A stretch of 64,000 nt of DNA from Moraxella oculi (GTDB lineage Bacteria; Pseudomonadota; Gammaproteobacteria; Pseudomonadales; Moraxellaceae), in contig NZ_JAMBAQ010000003.1 of assembly GCF_023336735.1 (NCBI RefSeq), positions 62,001-126,000 of the forward strand. Reading direction: 5' to 3'. The notes below the pieces were generated by a model that worked only from the letters and a program-made list of their open reading frames with translations, was not told where the DNA came from and ran no database searches. The position numbers and the translations under genes were made by a program. Position 1 is the first letter of the stretch; every line of letters begins with the position of its first letter. Below, in pieces: positions 31,701 through 40,627 of the stretch.

Positions 31701-32588
31701 ATGAGTTTGACTCGTTTGACAGTTTTGGGTGCTGGTGTATTGGGTTCTCAAATCGCCTTCCAAGCCAGTTTTTACGGCATTCAAGTAATCAGCTATGATA
31801 TTAGTGAAGATGCTTTAAAGCAGGCTAAAGGTCGTTATGATGCACTGGTGAATGACTATAAAAAAGATTTGGGTGCAACTGATGAGCAAATTAATCAAGC
31901 TTTTGCCAATTTGACTTTATCATCTGATCTTGCTGAAGCTGTTAAAAATGCGGACATTATCATCGAGGCCGTACCAGAAAATCTGGAGCTTAAGAAGAAA
32001 ATTTGGTCAGAGGTTGGGCAGCTTGCACCTACTCACACCATATTCGCCACCAACACCTCAACGCTTTTACCAAGCTCATTTAATGATGCGTGTGGCGACA
32101 AATCTCGATTTTTGGCATTGCATTTTGCCAATCGTATTTGGGTACAAAATATCGTGGAAGTGATGGGTACATCTGATACCAATCCTGATGTTGTCAAAGC
32201 AACTGAGGATTTTGCTAAGCAAATGGGCATGGTGCCGATTGTTTTGCATAAAGAGCAGGCGGGCTATATCATTAATAGTTTGCTTGTGCCATTTTTGCAT
32301 GCGGCAAGTCATTTGCTTGCCAAAGATGTCGCCAATCCCAAAGATATTGACAAAGTTTGGAGAATGGCTTCAGGATCTCCTAAAGGACCTTTTGAGGCAA
32401 TGGACACGATTGGTCTGCGCACTGTGTACACCATTCATTCTGCCAAGGCGGAAGCGACAGGCGACCCTTTAGCCGCGCGTTTTGTTGAAATACTCAAGAA
32501 TGACTATTTGGACAAGGGTAGAATGGGTCGAGAAAGTCGTGCAGGTTTTTATGACTATGATGAAAATGGCGAGGTGATTTTGGATTGA
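31701..32588 (+). CDS. 3-hydroxyacyl-CoA dehydrogenase
   Basis: A 295-aa NAD-dependent dehydrogenase of the 3-hydroxybutyryl-CoA type. The Rossmann motif GAGVLGSQIAFQ is at residues 9-20. IIEAVPENLELKKKIW follows, then ATNTSTLLPSSF and the catalytic-histidine segment ALHFANRIW. It oxidises 3-hydroxyacyl-CoA in fatty acid or butyrate metabolism. The ATG at 31701 has GTGGAG upstream. It is a single gene with a terminator at 32624-32656. Confidence 0.9.
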   Translation: MSLTRLTVLGAGVLGSQIAFQASFYGIQVISYDISEDALKQAKGRYDALVNDYKKDLGATDEQINQAFANLTLSSDLAEAVKNADIIIEAVPENLELKKKIWSEVGQLAPTHTIFATNTSTLLPSSFNDACGDKSRFLALHFANRIWVQNIVEVMGTSDTNPDVVKATEDFAKQMGMVPIVLHKEQAGYIINSLLVPFLHAASHLLAKDVANPKDIDKVWRMASGSPKGPFEAMDTIGLRTVYTIHSAKAEATGDPLAARFVEILKNDYLDKGRMGRESRAGFYDYDENGEVILD

Positions 32589-32623
32589 TGACTGTCATTA
32601 ACTGTCATTGTGTTCATGAATAT

Positions 32624-32656
32624 AAAATCCGTAAGTGATTAACTCTTACGGATTTT
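32624..32656. terminator. Bidirectional terminator
   Basis: A perfect 12-bp inverted repeat (AAAATCCGTAAG and CTTACGGATTTT, 9-nt loop) lies between the converging 3-hydroxyacyl-CoA dehydrogenase and engB genes. Confidence 0.75.
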
Positions 32657-32678
32657 AACAGTGTTTTGCCAATCGTTT

Positions 32679-33305
32679 TTATTGGATGCTTGCCAAATCA
32701 AGCCAGTCTCCCATTACCTGACTCAACTCATCAATGCCGATTTTATTTAATGCGGAAAATAGCTGTATGCTAAACGGCAAGCCCAATTTTTTAAGCTGTT
32801 TTTCGGTGTTTAATAAGGCGGTTTTGCTTGCACCAAACTTAAGCTTGTCCGATTTCGTCAAAAGAATATGAACGGGCAATTTGCCATCTTTTGCCCAATG
32901 TAGCATTTGCTCATCAAAATATTTTAAAGGATGCCTGATGTCGGTAAGCAAAATCAGACCTGTTAGGCTTTGTCGATTAACCAAATAATCTTCAAGTTCT
33001 TTTTGCCATTTGATTTTCATCCCTTCTGGCACTTGGGCATAGCCATAACCAGGCAAATCAACCATGCGTCTGCTTGGGTCACCAACATGAAAAAAATTAA
33101 TCATTTGTGTTCGGCCGGGCGTCTTAGAAGAGCGAGCAAGCTGTTTTTGATGCGTGATGGTGTTGATGGCGGAAGATTTGCCAGCATTAGAACGCCCTGC
33201 AAATGCAACTTCAAACCCTGTGTCATCAGGACAGAGCTTTAAGGTGGGGGCAGATAGGGCAAATGTGGTTTGGCGAATGATTTTTTGGTAGTCGGTGGTG
33301 TTCAT
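32679..33305 (-). CDS. engB: Ribosome biogenesis GTPase EngB (YihA/YsxC)
   Basis: A 208-aa GTPase needed for large-subunit assembly. The G1 motif [12 protein letters not shown] is near residues 37-48, then [13 protein letters not shown] (G2), [12 protein letters not shown] (G3) and LLTKSDKL (G4). It starts with [19 protein letters not shown]. The cytochrome c4 gene is divergent. Confidence 0.95.
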   Translation of the reverse strand: MNTTDYQKIIRQTTFALSAPTLKLCPDDTGFEVAFAGRSNAGKSSAINTITHQKQLARSSKTPGRTQMINFFHVGDPSRRMVDLPGYGYAQVPEGMKIKWQKELEDYLVNRQSLTGLILLTDIRHPLKYFDEQMLHWAKDGKLPVHILLTKSDKLKFGASKTALLNTEKQLKKLGLPFSIQLFSALNKIGIDELSQVMGDWLDLASIQ

Positions 33306-33709
33306 GAGTCTGTATGGTACGAATTGATGAAGTAGTGTATCATGAAAGGTAAAAAATAGCGATCATAAATCATTTGGGAGATTGGTTTATTTGGATTGGC
33401 TGAATATGGTGGTTGGAGAATTGGATTTCATGTTACCATGCATGTTTGTTAAAATGACGATGAAATTGCAGTTGATTTTTAATTGATTGAGGTGATGTTT
33501 ATGGCATTTTTAATGAAATAGTAAAAAAAACTTTAAAAAAATGTTACCAAAACCACAATTTTTGTAGGAAAATTTGGTGAAGTCTTGCTATAATAGTGTT
33601 TATTTGGTGTGCTTGTTGCATGACCAAATAAACAAATTTTTTTTTATTAAAGTTATTTTCAACAAAACCCAAGACTTGGGATTGTCCCAGTAGTTAGTAG
33701 GAAATTGTT
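33306..33709 (+). other. 404-bp intergenic region between engB and cytochrome c4
   Basis: The region is AT-rich, without a credible gene. It holds the cytochrome c4 promoter at 33586-33594 and a run of T before a long leader. A short ATG frame near 33501 has only nine codons and no support. Confidence 0.6.
33586..33594 (+). promoter_or_regulatory. Extended -10 promoter for cytochrome c4
   Basis: TGCTATAAT, the same 9-mer as before hsdM and ddc, lies 115 bases before the start codon. This leaves a leader of roughly 108 bases. Confidence 0.6.
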
Positions 33710-34402
33710 ATGAAACCTGCAAATAAAGCCATTCTTGCCAAACTTGTCCTTGCCACGGGTTTTGGTATTGCCAGCATGAGTGCCAGCGCTGCCGTTACTG
33801 TACCTAGCTATGACATAGAGGCGGGTAAGGCGATTGTTGATGCCAACTGTGCGGCTTGTCATGGTGCTGATGGCGTAAGCATTGCACCTGCACAGCCAAA
33901 TCTTGGCGGTCAAAATGTCAAATATCTTTATAAGCAACTGGTCAATTTCAAGACTAAAGCGCGCCGTAACGGGGTGATGGAGGCTCAGCTTGTGGGCTTG
34001 ACACAGCAAGATTTGGCAAATGTGGCAGGGTACTATGCCAGCCAAGCACCTTGGACACCAGGCTATGGTAACAAGGCAACTTATGCACAAGCACAAAAGC
34101 TGTACTTGGGTGGAGATAAGACTCGTGGCATCATTCCATGTGCAGGTTGCCATGATCCTAAGGGCTTGGGCAATGAGTGGGCAGCGTTTCCACGCTTGGG
34201 CGGTCAACATGCCACTTATTTGGCTAACCAGCTAAGAATGTTCCGTGCTGCAGGTCGTGAAGATGAAGGCTTGATGCCAGATCAAATGCGTACCAATGAT
34301 TCTGCCAAAAAGGGTGAAAAAGGCATGATGCAAATGGTCGCATCCAAGCTTTCTGATAAAGACATTAAGATATTGTCTGAATTTCTATCAGCCGTTCACT
34401 GA
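33710..34402 (+). CDS. Cytochrome c4-like diheme protein
   Basis: A 230-aa periplasmic electron carrier with a signal peptide (LAKLVLATGFGIASMSASA) and two covalent heme sites: CAACH near residue 48 and CAGCH near residue 144, one per c-type domain. The repeats PNLGGQNVKYLYKQL and PRLGGQHATYLANQL show internal duplication. c4 cytochromes pass electrons to terminal oxidases. It has its own promoter and terminator. The gene name is left open because cc4, cycA and cyc4 are all in use. Confidence 0.93.
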   Translation: MKPANKAILAKLVLATGFGIASMSASAAVTVPSYDIEAGKAIVDANCAACHGADGVSIAPAQPNLGGQNVKYLYKQLVNFKTKARRNGVMEAQLVGLTQQDLANVAGYYASQAPWTPGYGNKATYAQAQKLYLGGDKTRGIIPCAGCHDPKGLGNEWAAFPRLGGQHATYLANQLRMFRAAGREDEGLMPDQMRTNDSAKKGEKGMMQMVASKLSDKDIKILSEFLSAVH

Positions 34403-34420
34403 TGTGTTGATCATCATCTG

Positions 34421-34456
34421 ATAACAAAAAACCCCTTTTTCTGGGGTTTTTGTTAT
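34421..34456 (+). terminator. Terminator after cytochrome c4
   Basis: A long inverted repeat (ATAAC-A6-CCCC and GGGG-T5-GTTAT, 7-nt loop) follows the stop codon. The lower part of the stem is A/T and the top is C4/G4. Confidence 0.85.
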
Positions 34457-34524
34457 CTGCTATTGTCTGCATGTTGCAATTATTTTTGTGATACAATGAC
34501 ATGTCTTTTTAAATAGGTGGGAAT

Positions 34525-35619
34525 ATGTTTCATAGACAGACTGTATTTTTTGTGGCATGTGCCTTGCCATTGCTGTTTGCACATCAACTTGCTCCTAATA
34601 TGGCAAGAGAGTTGGACTTTTGGTTAATTTGGCTGATGGCAATGGTGCTGATTGGTTTGCCAGTCTTGTTTGCTGAGTTTGCTTTATCGGCACGCAGTGC
34701 TCAAGCACCTTGGCTAGGCATGCAGAAGCTGACTCGTGAAGCCGATGCGTCTGTTCTGTGGCGTATCTTTGCCGTCTTATCGGTGGTGCTGTGTGTGATG
34801 GTTGCTGCCAACATCACTGCGCGCATCTCATCTGGGTTTTATGTACATTTTTCCGACTTCGCTCAAAGTACTCATATTCCCAACTTTGCCATCAGTGCAG
34901 GGCTGATGCTTGTTGTGCTGATTTTAAGTGTATTAAAATCAAGATTATTGCCGATTGGTTTGCTGCTGATCGCAGTAGGGGCGCTCTTTTCGCTGTTCGA
35001 TGGCGGCTTTGGTAATATGATTAGCATTCCTGTGATGACTAAAATCAGTCTTAGTGAGTGGAGTAGGGCGGTTGTGCTTGCATTGGTATCTGTGGGTATT
35101 GGTATGGGTCTATACTGGTTCGGTAGCACCACGACTGCACCGCAGCTTGTACAGTCAAAAAAATCTTTAACAGGCATGATCTTACCCATATGGTTGACGC
35201 AGCTGATTTTTGGTTCTCTGGCACTGTTATTGGGCAGTGCGATGGTAACGCCAGTCTCTTTTGCTGTTAGCAGTATTGGTGCAATTTTTATGGCATCGTT
35301 TTTGCTTTCTTATGCAGGTGGTCAGCTCATCTCACGATTTGGCATGGTGATGGGCGGTTTGATTTTATTGGTGCTAAGTTTGGTGTTTGGCTTACTGCCA
35401 TTGAGTGTGATCGTGATGGCTCTGTCGGTGTTTGGCTTAGTAAGTGTTTTGGTGCTGGCGATATTCGTAGGTTTTGTAATGAAAATCAGTCATCTAAGAA
35501 AGACGCTGAATTTTCACAGTGAAGCTCGCTATAATCTGTGGCGAATGCTTATCCGTATCGTCGTGCCAGCATCACTCATATTCGCTTTCATCGGTCTGGT
35601 GATGCAATGGTTGGCATGA
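34525..35619 (+). CDS. Polytopic inner-membrane protein, possibly a short NSS-family transporter
   Basis: A 364-aa, very hydrophobic protein with about ten predicted membrane segments. GLPVLFAEFALSARSAQAPW near residues 49-68 resembles the segment of sodium:neurotransmitter symporters around TM2, which reads roughly GIPLLLAEFALGR. The length is shorter than the usual 430-500 residues. A substrate cannot be named. The stop codon overlaps the next ATG (ATGA), so it is coupled to the RnfH-like gene. Confidence 0.55.
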   Translation: MFHRQTVFFVACALPLLFAHQLAPNMARELDFWLIWLMAMVLIGLPVLFAEFALSARSAQAPWLGMQKLTREADASVLWRIFAVLSVVLCVMVAANITARISSGFYVHFSDFAQSTHIPNFAISAGLMLVVLILSVLKSRLLPIGLLLIAVGALFSLFDGGFGNMISIPVMTKISLSEWSRAVVLALVSVGIGMGLYWFGSTTTAPQLVQSKKSLTGMILPIWLTQLIFGSLALLLGSAMVTPVSFAVSSIGAIFMASFLLSYAGGQLISRFGMVMGGLILLVLSLVFGLLPLSVIVMALSVFGLVSVLVLAIFVGFVMKISHLRKTLNFHSEARYNLWRMLIRIVVPASLIFAFIGLVMQWLA

Positions 35620-35942
35620 TTGATATTGCGTTGAGTTATGTGAGTTTGGATAAAGAGCAGCTGTATCATGAGATGACTGTTCCTGTGGGTACGACCATTC
35701 ATCAAGCACTCATGATGAGTGGTTGGCTTGATTTGGCAGTGTTACAGGAATTTGCAGCATGGTGCCAGCATCATGCCCAAGCAGACCCTAACCACAAAGC
35801 ATGGTATGTGGGCATTTATAGCCAAAAAAAGCGTCTAGATACCATACTTTGTGCTGGAGATCGCATTGAGATTTATCGCTCCTTGACACACGACCCCATG
35901 TCAAGACGCAAGCAAAAATCTAAGTCTCGCCAATCCAAATAA
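35616..35942 (+). CDS. RnfH family protein (UPF0125)
   Basis: A 108-aa ubiquitin-like-fold protein of the RnfH family: IALSYVSLDKEQLYHEMTVP, then GTTIHQALMMSGWL, then VGIYSQKKRLDTILCAGDRI and EIYRSLTHDPMSRRKQK with a basic tail. In many gammaproteobacteria it lies between the ratA toxin-like gene and bamE; here bamE is next but convergent. The ATG at 35616 overlaps the upstream stop. An alternative ATG at 35607 is possible. Function is unknown. Confidence 0.88.
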   Translation: MIDIALSYVSLDKEQLYHEMTVPVGTTIHQALMMSGWLDLAVLQEFAAWCQHHAQADPNHKAWYVGIYSQKKRLDTILCAGDRIEIYRSLTHDPMSRRKQKSKSRQSK

Positions 35943-35966
35943 GCATGTTGACACTCAATGACTAAT

Positions 35967-35994
35967 GAAAAAAGCACGCTGAGCGTGCTTTTTA
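35967..35994. terminator. Bidirectional terminator
   Basis: An 11-bp stem AAAAAGCACGC / GCGTGCTTTTT with loop TGA lies between the converging rnfH-like and bamE genes. Confidence 0.85.
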
Positions 35995-36012
35995 GTAGAT
36001 TTTTTGTGTGGC

Positions 36013-36378
36013 TTACTGTTGTTTTTTTGAGGGCAAGCTGTCTCGTCCTTCAATGCGAACCACACGACCATTTTCAAAGTACACACTCATGTGTTGACTG
36101 GCGTTTTTGATGTTTTTCATGCCTTTGCGTCGACCATCAGTACCTGCAGTATAGTCATAAAGATAATCCCATCGATTTGGATTGAGTGTGTCTCGAATGG
36201 CGGGACTGCCAACCAAATACAGTACTTGGTTGGCAGTCATGCCAACTTTTAACTCAGATGCCATTTGGGCATCAATCGGTGTGCCTTGCGGTAAGTCAAT
36301 GTTATACACACGGAATACTTGACAGCCAGATAACGCAGTGATGGACGCTAGGAGGGTGGTTGCTAAGAGTTTTTTCAT
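36013..36378 (-). CDS. bamE: Outer-membrane protein assembly factor BamE
   Basis: A 121-aa lipoprotein (SmpA/OmlA) of the BAM complex that inserts beta-barrel proteins. The lipobox ALSGC follows the signal MKKLLATTLLASIT, with lipidation at the Cys. The core has VYNIDLPQGTPID, KVGMTANQVLYLVGSP and NRWDYLYDYTAG. The ATG at 36378 is chosen for the signal peptide; the longer frame adds 23 unrelated residues. It is divergent from fur, as in many relatives. Confidence 0.93.
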   Translation of the reverse strand: MKKLLATTLLASITALSGCQVFRVYNIDLPQGTPIDAQMASELKVGMTANQVLYLVGSPAIRDTLNPNRWDYLYDYTAGTDGRRKGMKNIKNASQHMSVYFENGRVVRIEGRDSLPSKKQQ

Positions 36379-36598
36379 GATGAAATCCAAAGTCAAGAAT
36401 GACATTAAAATTAATGACATATTAAACGCAAGCCATAAAATATGCAAGTTTTTTATGTTTCTTGTTAAGTAAGTTTGGCTTAGCTCTGCATCGGAGATTG
36501 GTTGGGTTGATTGTGCGGAGGTGTGTTATGTTAGAATTATGTATTTTTTTACTGTTATTTTCACAAAAATGTGATAAAGTATGGCGAAAATTGTAATT

Positions 36599-36616
36599 GA
36601 TTATCAGATGATAATC
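36599..36616 (+). promoter_or_regulatory. Fur-box-like inverted repeat upstream of fur
   Basis: GATTATCA-GA-TGATAATC is a perfect 8-bp inverted repeat resembling the core of the Fur consensus (GATAATGATAATCATTATC). It lies 50 bases before the fur start, which suggests iron-dependent autoregulation. Confidence 0.55.
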
Positions 36617-36665
36617 TTAAAAGCGATGATGTTTGATAAAATCAATCATAAAATGGGTGGACACT

Positions 36666-37100
36666 ATGGCATTTACCAATAAAGATTTACGCAAAGCAGG
36701 GCTGAAAGTTACACTACCTAGGATTAAAATTTTAGAATTGCTTGAAACTGCTGAGCATCATCATATGAGTGCAGAAGATGTGTATCGTGCCTTGGCATCA
36801 CAGGGTGAAGATGTGGGCTTGGCAACGGTCTATCGTGTTTTGACTCAGTTTGAGCAGGCTGGCATCGTTGAGCGACATAATTTTGAAAATAATTTGTCGG
36901 TATTTGAGATTGTTCAAGAAGACCATCATGACCATCTGGTGTGTGATGTGTGTGGAAAGATTGTCGAATTTAACAATCAAGCCATTGAAGAAGAGCAAAT
37001 GCGAGTGGCACAAGAGCATGGCTTTAAATTATCGGCACATTCTTTGGTGTTGCATGGCGTGTGTAGCAATGATGAATGTCAGAAGACTTTAGAAAGTTGA
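36666..37100 (+). CDS. fur: Ferric uptake regulator Fur
   Basis: A 144-aa iron-responsive repressor. The DNA-binding half has LRKAGLKVTLPRIKILELLE and the recognition-helix region DVGLATVYRVLTQFEQAGIV. The metal-binding half has HHDHLVCDVCGKIVEF with the CxxC pair and a second Cys pair (VCSNDEC) near the C-terminus. The ATG at 36666 with GGGTGG upstream is used. bamE is divergent; pilT converges. Confidence 0.96.
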   Translation: MAFTNKDLRKAGLKVTLPRIKILELLETAEHHHMSAEDVYRALASQGEDVGLATVYRVLTQFEQAGIVERHNFENNLSVFEIVQEDHHDHLVCDVCGKIVEFNNQAIEEEQMRVAQEHGFKLSAHSLVLHGVCSNDECQKTLES

Positions 37101-37137
37101 TGAATTTAAAGGCTAAGACGCATTTTTAAAAAGTATG

Positions 37138-38172
37138 TTAAAAGCTGTCTGGGTTTTTGGCGATCATTTTGGCAGTCTGTACCGTGATAAGACCTTCTTT
37201 GAGCAGCTGTTGCAAGCTAGCATCTAGGCTGATCATAGACTCACTGGCACCCATCTGAATGGCTGAGTAAATTTGGGCGACTTTATTTTCACGAATCAGA
37301 TGGCGAATGGCAGTGGTGGCAACCATGATTTCAAAAGCGGCAACTCTTCCGCCACCTACTTTAGGCATCAGTGTCTGACTGATGACCGCTTGCAGTGATT
37401 CTGATAGCATGGTGCGAATCATGCTTTTTTCGTGTGAATCAAACACATCAATGATTCGGTCGATGGCTTTGGCGGCACTATTTGTGTGCAGTGTTGCTAA
37501 TACCAAATGCCCAGTTTCTGCAGCGCGAAGTGCCAATCGAATGCTTTGTAAATCTCGCAACTCACCGATTAAAATCACATCTGGATCTTCACGCATGGCA
37601 GCACGCAACGCACCATGAAAATCATGGGTGTCGCGATGTATCTCACGCTGATTAATGAGTGCAAGCTTGGGGGTGTGTATGAACTCAATGGGATCTTCTA
37701 GAGTGAGAATGTGTACGGCACGAGTGGTGTTAATGTGATCGATCATTGCTGATAGTGTGGTGGATTTTCCTGAGCCAGTTGCACCAGTAACTAACACCAG
37801 ACCCTGATTCAGCTGGCAAAATTTTTTGAACGCATCGCCAGCTCTTAATTCATTCAAATCAAAAATGCGGTCATTAATCAGTCGAAAAGTTGCTGATGCG
37901 CCACGGTGTTGCTGAAAAACATTAGCGCGAAAGCGGCATAATCCATCAATTTCAAAGGAAAAATCCAAGTCTTTATCAGCCAAAAACTGATCATATTGCT
38001 CATCACTCATCACGCTTTTAATGAGGTTTTTAACACCATCATCACCAATCGGTGTGCCAATCGGAGTGATTTCTCCATCAATACGCAGACGCACGACATC
38101 GCCTGCTGATAGGTGAATGTCAGAAGCATTCTTCTGTTTGGCGTAGGCAAATAGGGCGTGTAGAGTATTCAT
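37138..38172 (-). CDS. pilT: Type IV pilus retraction ATPase PilT
   Basis: A 344-aa hexameric ATPase that drives pilus retraction, twitching and DNA uptake. It has ASDIHLSAGDVVRLRIDGEI at the start, Walker A GATGSGKST near residues 131-139, the Asp box LTLEDPIEF, Walker B ILIGELRD near 200-207, and the His box LATLHTNSA. The AIRNLIRE retraction motif appears as AIRHLIRE, which favours PilT over PilU. It is divergent from yggS, a common arrangement. Confidence 0.93.
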   Translation of the reverse strand: MNTLHALFAYAKQKNASDIHLSAGDVVRLRIDGEITPIGTPIGDDGVKNLIKSVMSDEQYDQFLADKDLDFSFEIDGLCRFRANVFQQHRGASATFRLINDRIFDLNELRAGDAFKKFCQLNQGLVLVTGATGSGKSTTLSAMIDHINTTRAVHILTLEDPIEFIHTPKLALINQREIHRDTHDFHGALRAAMREDPDVILIGELRDLQSIRLALRAAETGHLVLATLHTNSAAKAIDRIIDVFDSHEKSMIRTMLSESLQAVISQTLMPKVGGGRVAAFEIMVATTAIRHLIRENKVAQIYSAIQMGASESMISLDASLQQLLKEGLITVQTAKMIAKNPDSF

Positions 38173-38326
38173 GACTTAAGTAATGGGTTGGTGTTTGGTA
38201 TATTAAAGCATGTTTTAGATGGTTTGCCAAAAGATTTTTTTTGGGGTTGGGGGGATTGAGATGTCTTACATGCCTTTTGATAATTTATGGTAAAATTAAT
38301 CAATTTAATCAATTTGGTAAATTTTC

Positions 38327-39001
38327 ATGAATGACAATCAGCTTATCCAAAATTACCGACAAGTTACCAGCCAGTTAAAGCTTGCCAACCAGCAGTCAAA
38401 TGCCAAGTCAGTAGCTACGCTATTAGCGGTTTCTAAAACCAAGCCAGATACAGACATTCGCACGCTATTCATGCTTGGGCAGAGAGATTTTGGCGAAAAT
38501 TATCTGCAAGAAGCATTGGAAAAGCAAGCCAAGCTCACTGATTTACCAATCATTTGGCATTATATTGGTAGTATTCAAAGAAACAAAACCAAGGACATTG
38601 CAAAGAATTTTGACTGGGTGCATACCATTGAGCGTGAACTCGTCGCCAAGAGATTGAATGATCAGCGTGGGGATTTGCCGCCACTTAATGTCTTGATTCA
38701 AATCAATATTGATGGAGAGGCGACCAAATCTGGCGTGAGACCTAATGAGCTTTTGGGATTGGTGCATGCCATCAAGGATTTGCCAAATCTTCGCCTGCGT
38801 GGCATCATGGTCATTCCAAATCAAGATGGCAGTGATGCTTTTTTGCGTACCAAATTGCTATTTGATGAGGTTGGGGCAACATGTCAACTTGCTGATTGGA
38901 ATGTGTTATCAATGGGCATGAGTGGCGATATGGTTGAGGCTGTGGCTTGCGGTTCCACGATTGTTCGTGTGGGAACGGCTTTATTTGGGGCAAGAGAGTA
39001 G
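38327..39001 (+). CDS. YggS family PLP homeostasis protein
   Basis: A 224-aa PLP-binding protein (PLPBP/YggS), a single TIM barrel like the N-terminal domain of alanine racemase. The cofactor lysine is in LLAVSKTKPDTDI near residue 29. GQRDFGENYLQEAL and WHYIGSIQRNKTKDI are family blocks, and LSMGMSGDMVEAVACGSTIVR binds phosphate (shown as LSMGMSGDMVEAV, then STIVRVGTALFG). It buffers pyridoxal phosphate. It is divergent from pilT. Confidence 0.94.
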   Translation: MNDNQLIQNYRQVTSQLKLANQQSNAKSVATLLAVSKTKPDTDIRTLFMLGQRDFGENYLQEALEKQAKLTDLPIIWHYIGSIQRNKTKDIAKNFDWVHTIERELVAKRLNDQRGDLPPLNVLIQINIDGEATKSGVRPNELLGLVHAIKDLPNLRLRGIMVIPNQDGSDAFLRTKLLFDEVGATCQLADWNVLSMGMSGDMVEAVACGSTIVRVGTALFGARE

Positions 39002-39116
39002 ATGTATGGAAAATTTTGCAAGAAAAGACTATAATACGCCCTTGAATGGTTTTTTTATCATGCCCCACCCAGCAAAATCATATTTTTATGAGCTATCCCA
39101 AAAATAGGGTTTATCC

Positions 39117-39902
39117 ATGTTCTTTACTGACACGCATTGTCATCTAACCTATCTAAAACTAGACAGCCATGATCATAATCCCAGTAATCTTCTAAATGCG
39201 ATGAAGCAGGCAAATGTTCACCGTGCCATGGCAATCATGTGCAGCTTTGATGAATTTGAGGACATTAAAGCGTGGGTTGATCAATCGGACGATGAGCTTG
39301 ATATTGGCATGAGTGTGGGACTGCATCCTTGCCAAGATGCAAGCGTACTATCCTCGGTAACAGTGGAAAAACTATTATCCTATCATCATGATAAGATTTG
39401 GGCGTTCGGTGAAACGGGTCTTGATTATCATTGGGACGACACCAAAAAAACAGCCCAAAAGCACAGCTTTGCTACGCACATTCATGCCAGCCAAAGTGTC
39501 AAAAAGCCTGTCATTGTACATACTCGATGTGCGCGTCAAGATACACTGGATGTCTTGTTGGCAGAGCGTTGTGAGCATGGCATCATTCACTGCTTTACCG
39601 AAGATGATGATTTTGCTAAATGCGTGCTTGATTTGGGCATGTACATTTCTTTTTCAGGCATTGTCAGCTTTAATAAGTCTGATGAGCTTAGACAGATCGC
39701 CAAAAAAATCCCCCTAGATCGCATCTTGATTGAGACGGACAGTCCGTATCTTAGCCCAGTTCCAAAGCGTGGGCAGGTCAATGAGCCAACCTATGTGCCT
39801 TATGTGGCCGCAGCACTGGCTAAAGTGTACGGTAAAACTTGTGAGGAAATTGGTCAAATCACCAGTCAGAATTTTAGCAATCTTCTCAATCAGTACTGTT
39901 AG
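39117..39902 (+). CDS. TatD family metal-dependent hydrolase
   Basis: A 261-aa TIM-barrel metalloenzyme. FFTDTHCHLTYL at the start gives the first metal ligands, then FGETGLDYHWD, PVIVHTRCARQD and ILIETDSPYLSPVP. TatD enzymes are DNases or D-aminoacyl-tRNA-type hydrolases; the exact substrate is not decided by sequence. TATAAT at 39030-39035 may be its -10 element. Confidence 0.92.
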   Translation: MFFTDTHCHLTYLKLDSHDHNPSNLLNAMKQANVHRAMAIMCSFDEFEDIKAWVDQSDDELDIGMSVGLHPCQDASVLSSVTVEKLLSYHHDKIWAFGETGLDYHWDDTKKTAQKHSFATHIHASQSVKKPVIVHTRCARQDTLDVLLAERCEHGIIHCFTEDDDFAKCVLDLGMYISFSGIVSFNKSDELRQIAKKIPLDRILIETDSPYLSPVPKRGQVNEPTYVPYVAAALAKVYGKTCEEIGQITSQNFSNLLNQYC

Positions 39903-40133
39903 GTAATCATGAGTGGCTGGCATGTAAAAAAACAATCATTAATTCAACACGACCAACCATCATAAAACATGCCAAGCGGAGTGAAACTAATTAAATCAAT
40001 AAGTGAACAAAGCTGACATATCCAGGCATAATGTGCGAAAACAACAATAAAAAATAACAATATTTTACTTGCAATAGACTTGATATTATTACATGATAGT
40101 TATTGTCAATATTTGATCGTTAGGAGAGTAATC

Positions 40134-40571
40134 ATGAAAAAAACACCATTAATCATCACTGCTGTTGTTTCGGCTGCCTTATTGGGTGGTTGTGCCGCTG
40201 GTACCAATAAAAGCATGTCTCAACATGATAACATGACAGCCATGACGCATCATAAGGGTGTTCATCACGGTCATCATCAACATAATGCCACCATGAAGCT
40301 GACCTCTAGCAACAATGCTCGTGAGTTCAGCTGTGATAATGGTTTGGTCGTTTCTACCAGCTATTTAAGTGATGAAAAAATCATGCTCAAGACCAGAGAA
40401 TTCCAAGGAATTCTAACAATCGCTCCATCAGGTTCTGGCTCTCGCTATGTATCTAACCAAGGTCTTTTTGGTTATGGTGGTGAATGGCATGAAAAAGGCA
40501 ATATTGGCATTTTATCTGCCAAAAATGTTCACGGTCAGCCAATACAGACGACCTGTCAAGCTGGGCGTTAA
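40134..40571 (+). CDS. Histidine-rich MliC-like lipoprotein
   Basis: A 145-aa lipoprotein with signal MKKTPLIITAVVSAALL and lipobox LGGC. A Met/His-rich linker (about residues 32-55, with HHKGVHHGHHQHN) follows. The C-terminal part resembles MliC, a periplasmic or surface lysozyme inhibitor: FSCDNGLVVSTSYLSDE, then LTIAPSGSGSRYVSNQGLFGY, with paired cysteines near 65 and at the C-terminus. The SGxRY loop is the part that enters lysozyme. The ATG at 40134 with TAGGAGAG upstream is clear. The His-rich part might bind zinc, nickel or copper. Confidence 0.75.
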   Translation: MKKTPLIITAVVSAALLGGCAAGTNKSMSQHDNMTAMTHHKGVHHGHHQHNATMKLTSSNNAREFSCDNGLVVSTSYLSDEKIMLKTREFQGILTIAPSGSGSRYVSNQGLFGYGGEWHEKGNIGILSAKNVHGQPIQTTCQAGR

Positions 40572-40591
40572 TATTTAATCATCCATGCTTA

Positions 40592-40620
40592 AAAAAATCC
40601 ACCTTATTGGTGGATTTTTT
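40592..40620. terminator. Bidirectional terminator
   Basis: A perfect 12-bp inverted repeat AAAAAATCCACC / GGTGGATTTTTT with loop TTATT lies between the converging lipoprotein gene and phrB. Confidence 0.85.
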
Positions 40621-40627
40621 GTCAAGC

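Noticed and set aside
33659-34210. 183-aa minus-strand ORF opposite cytochrome c4
   Set aside because: It overlaps the signal peptide and both heme regions of a certain gene and is Cys-rich only because of the complementary codons.
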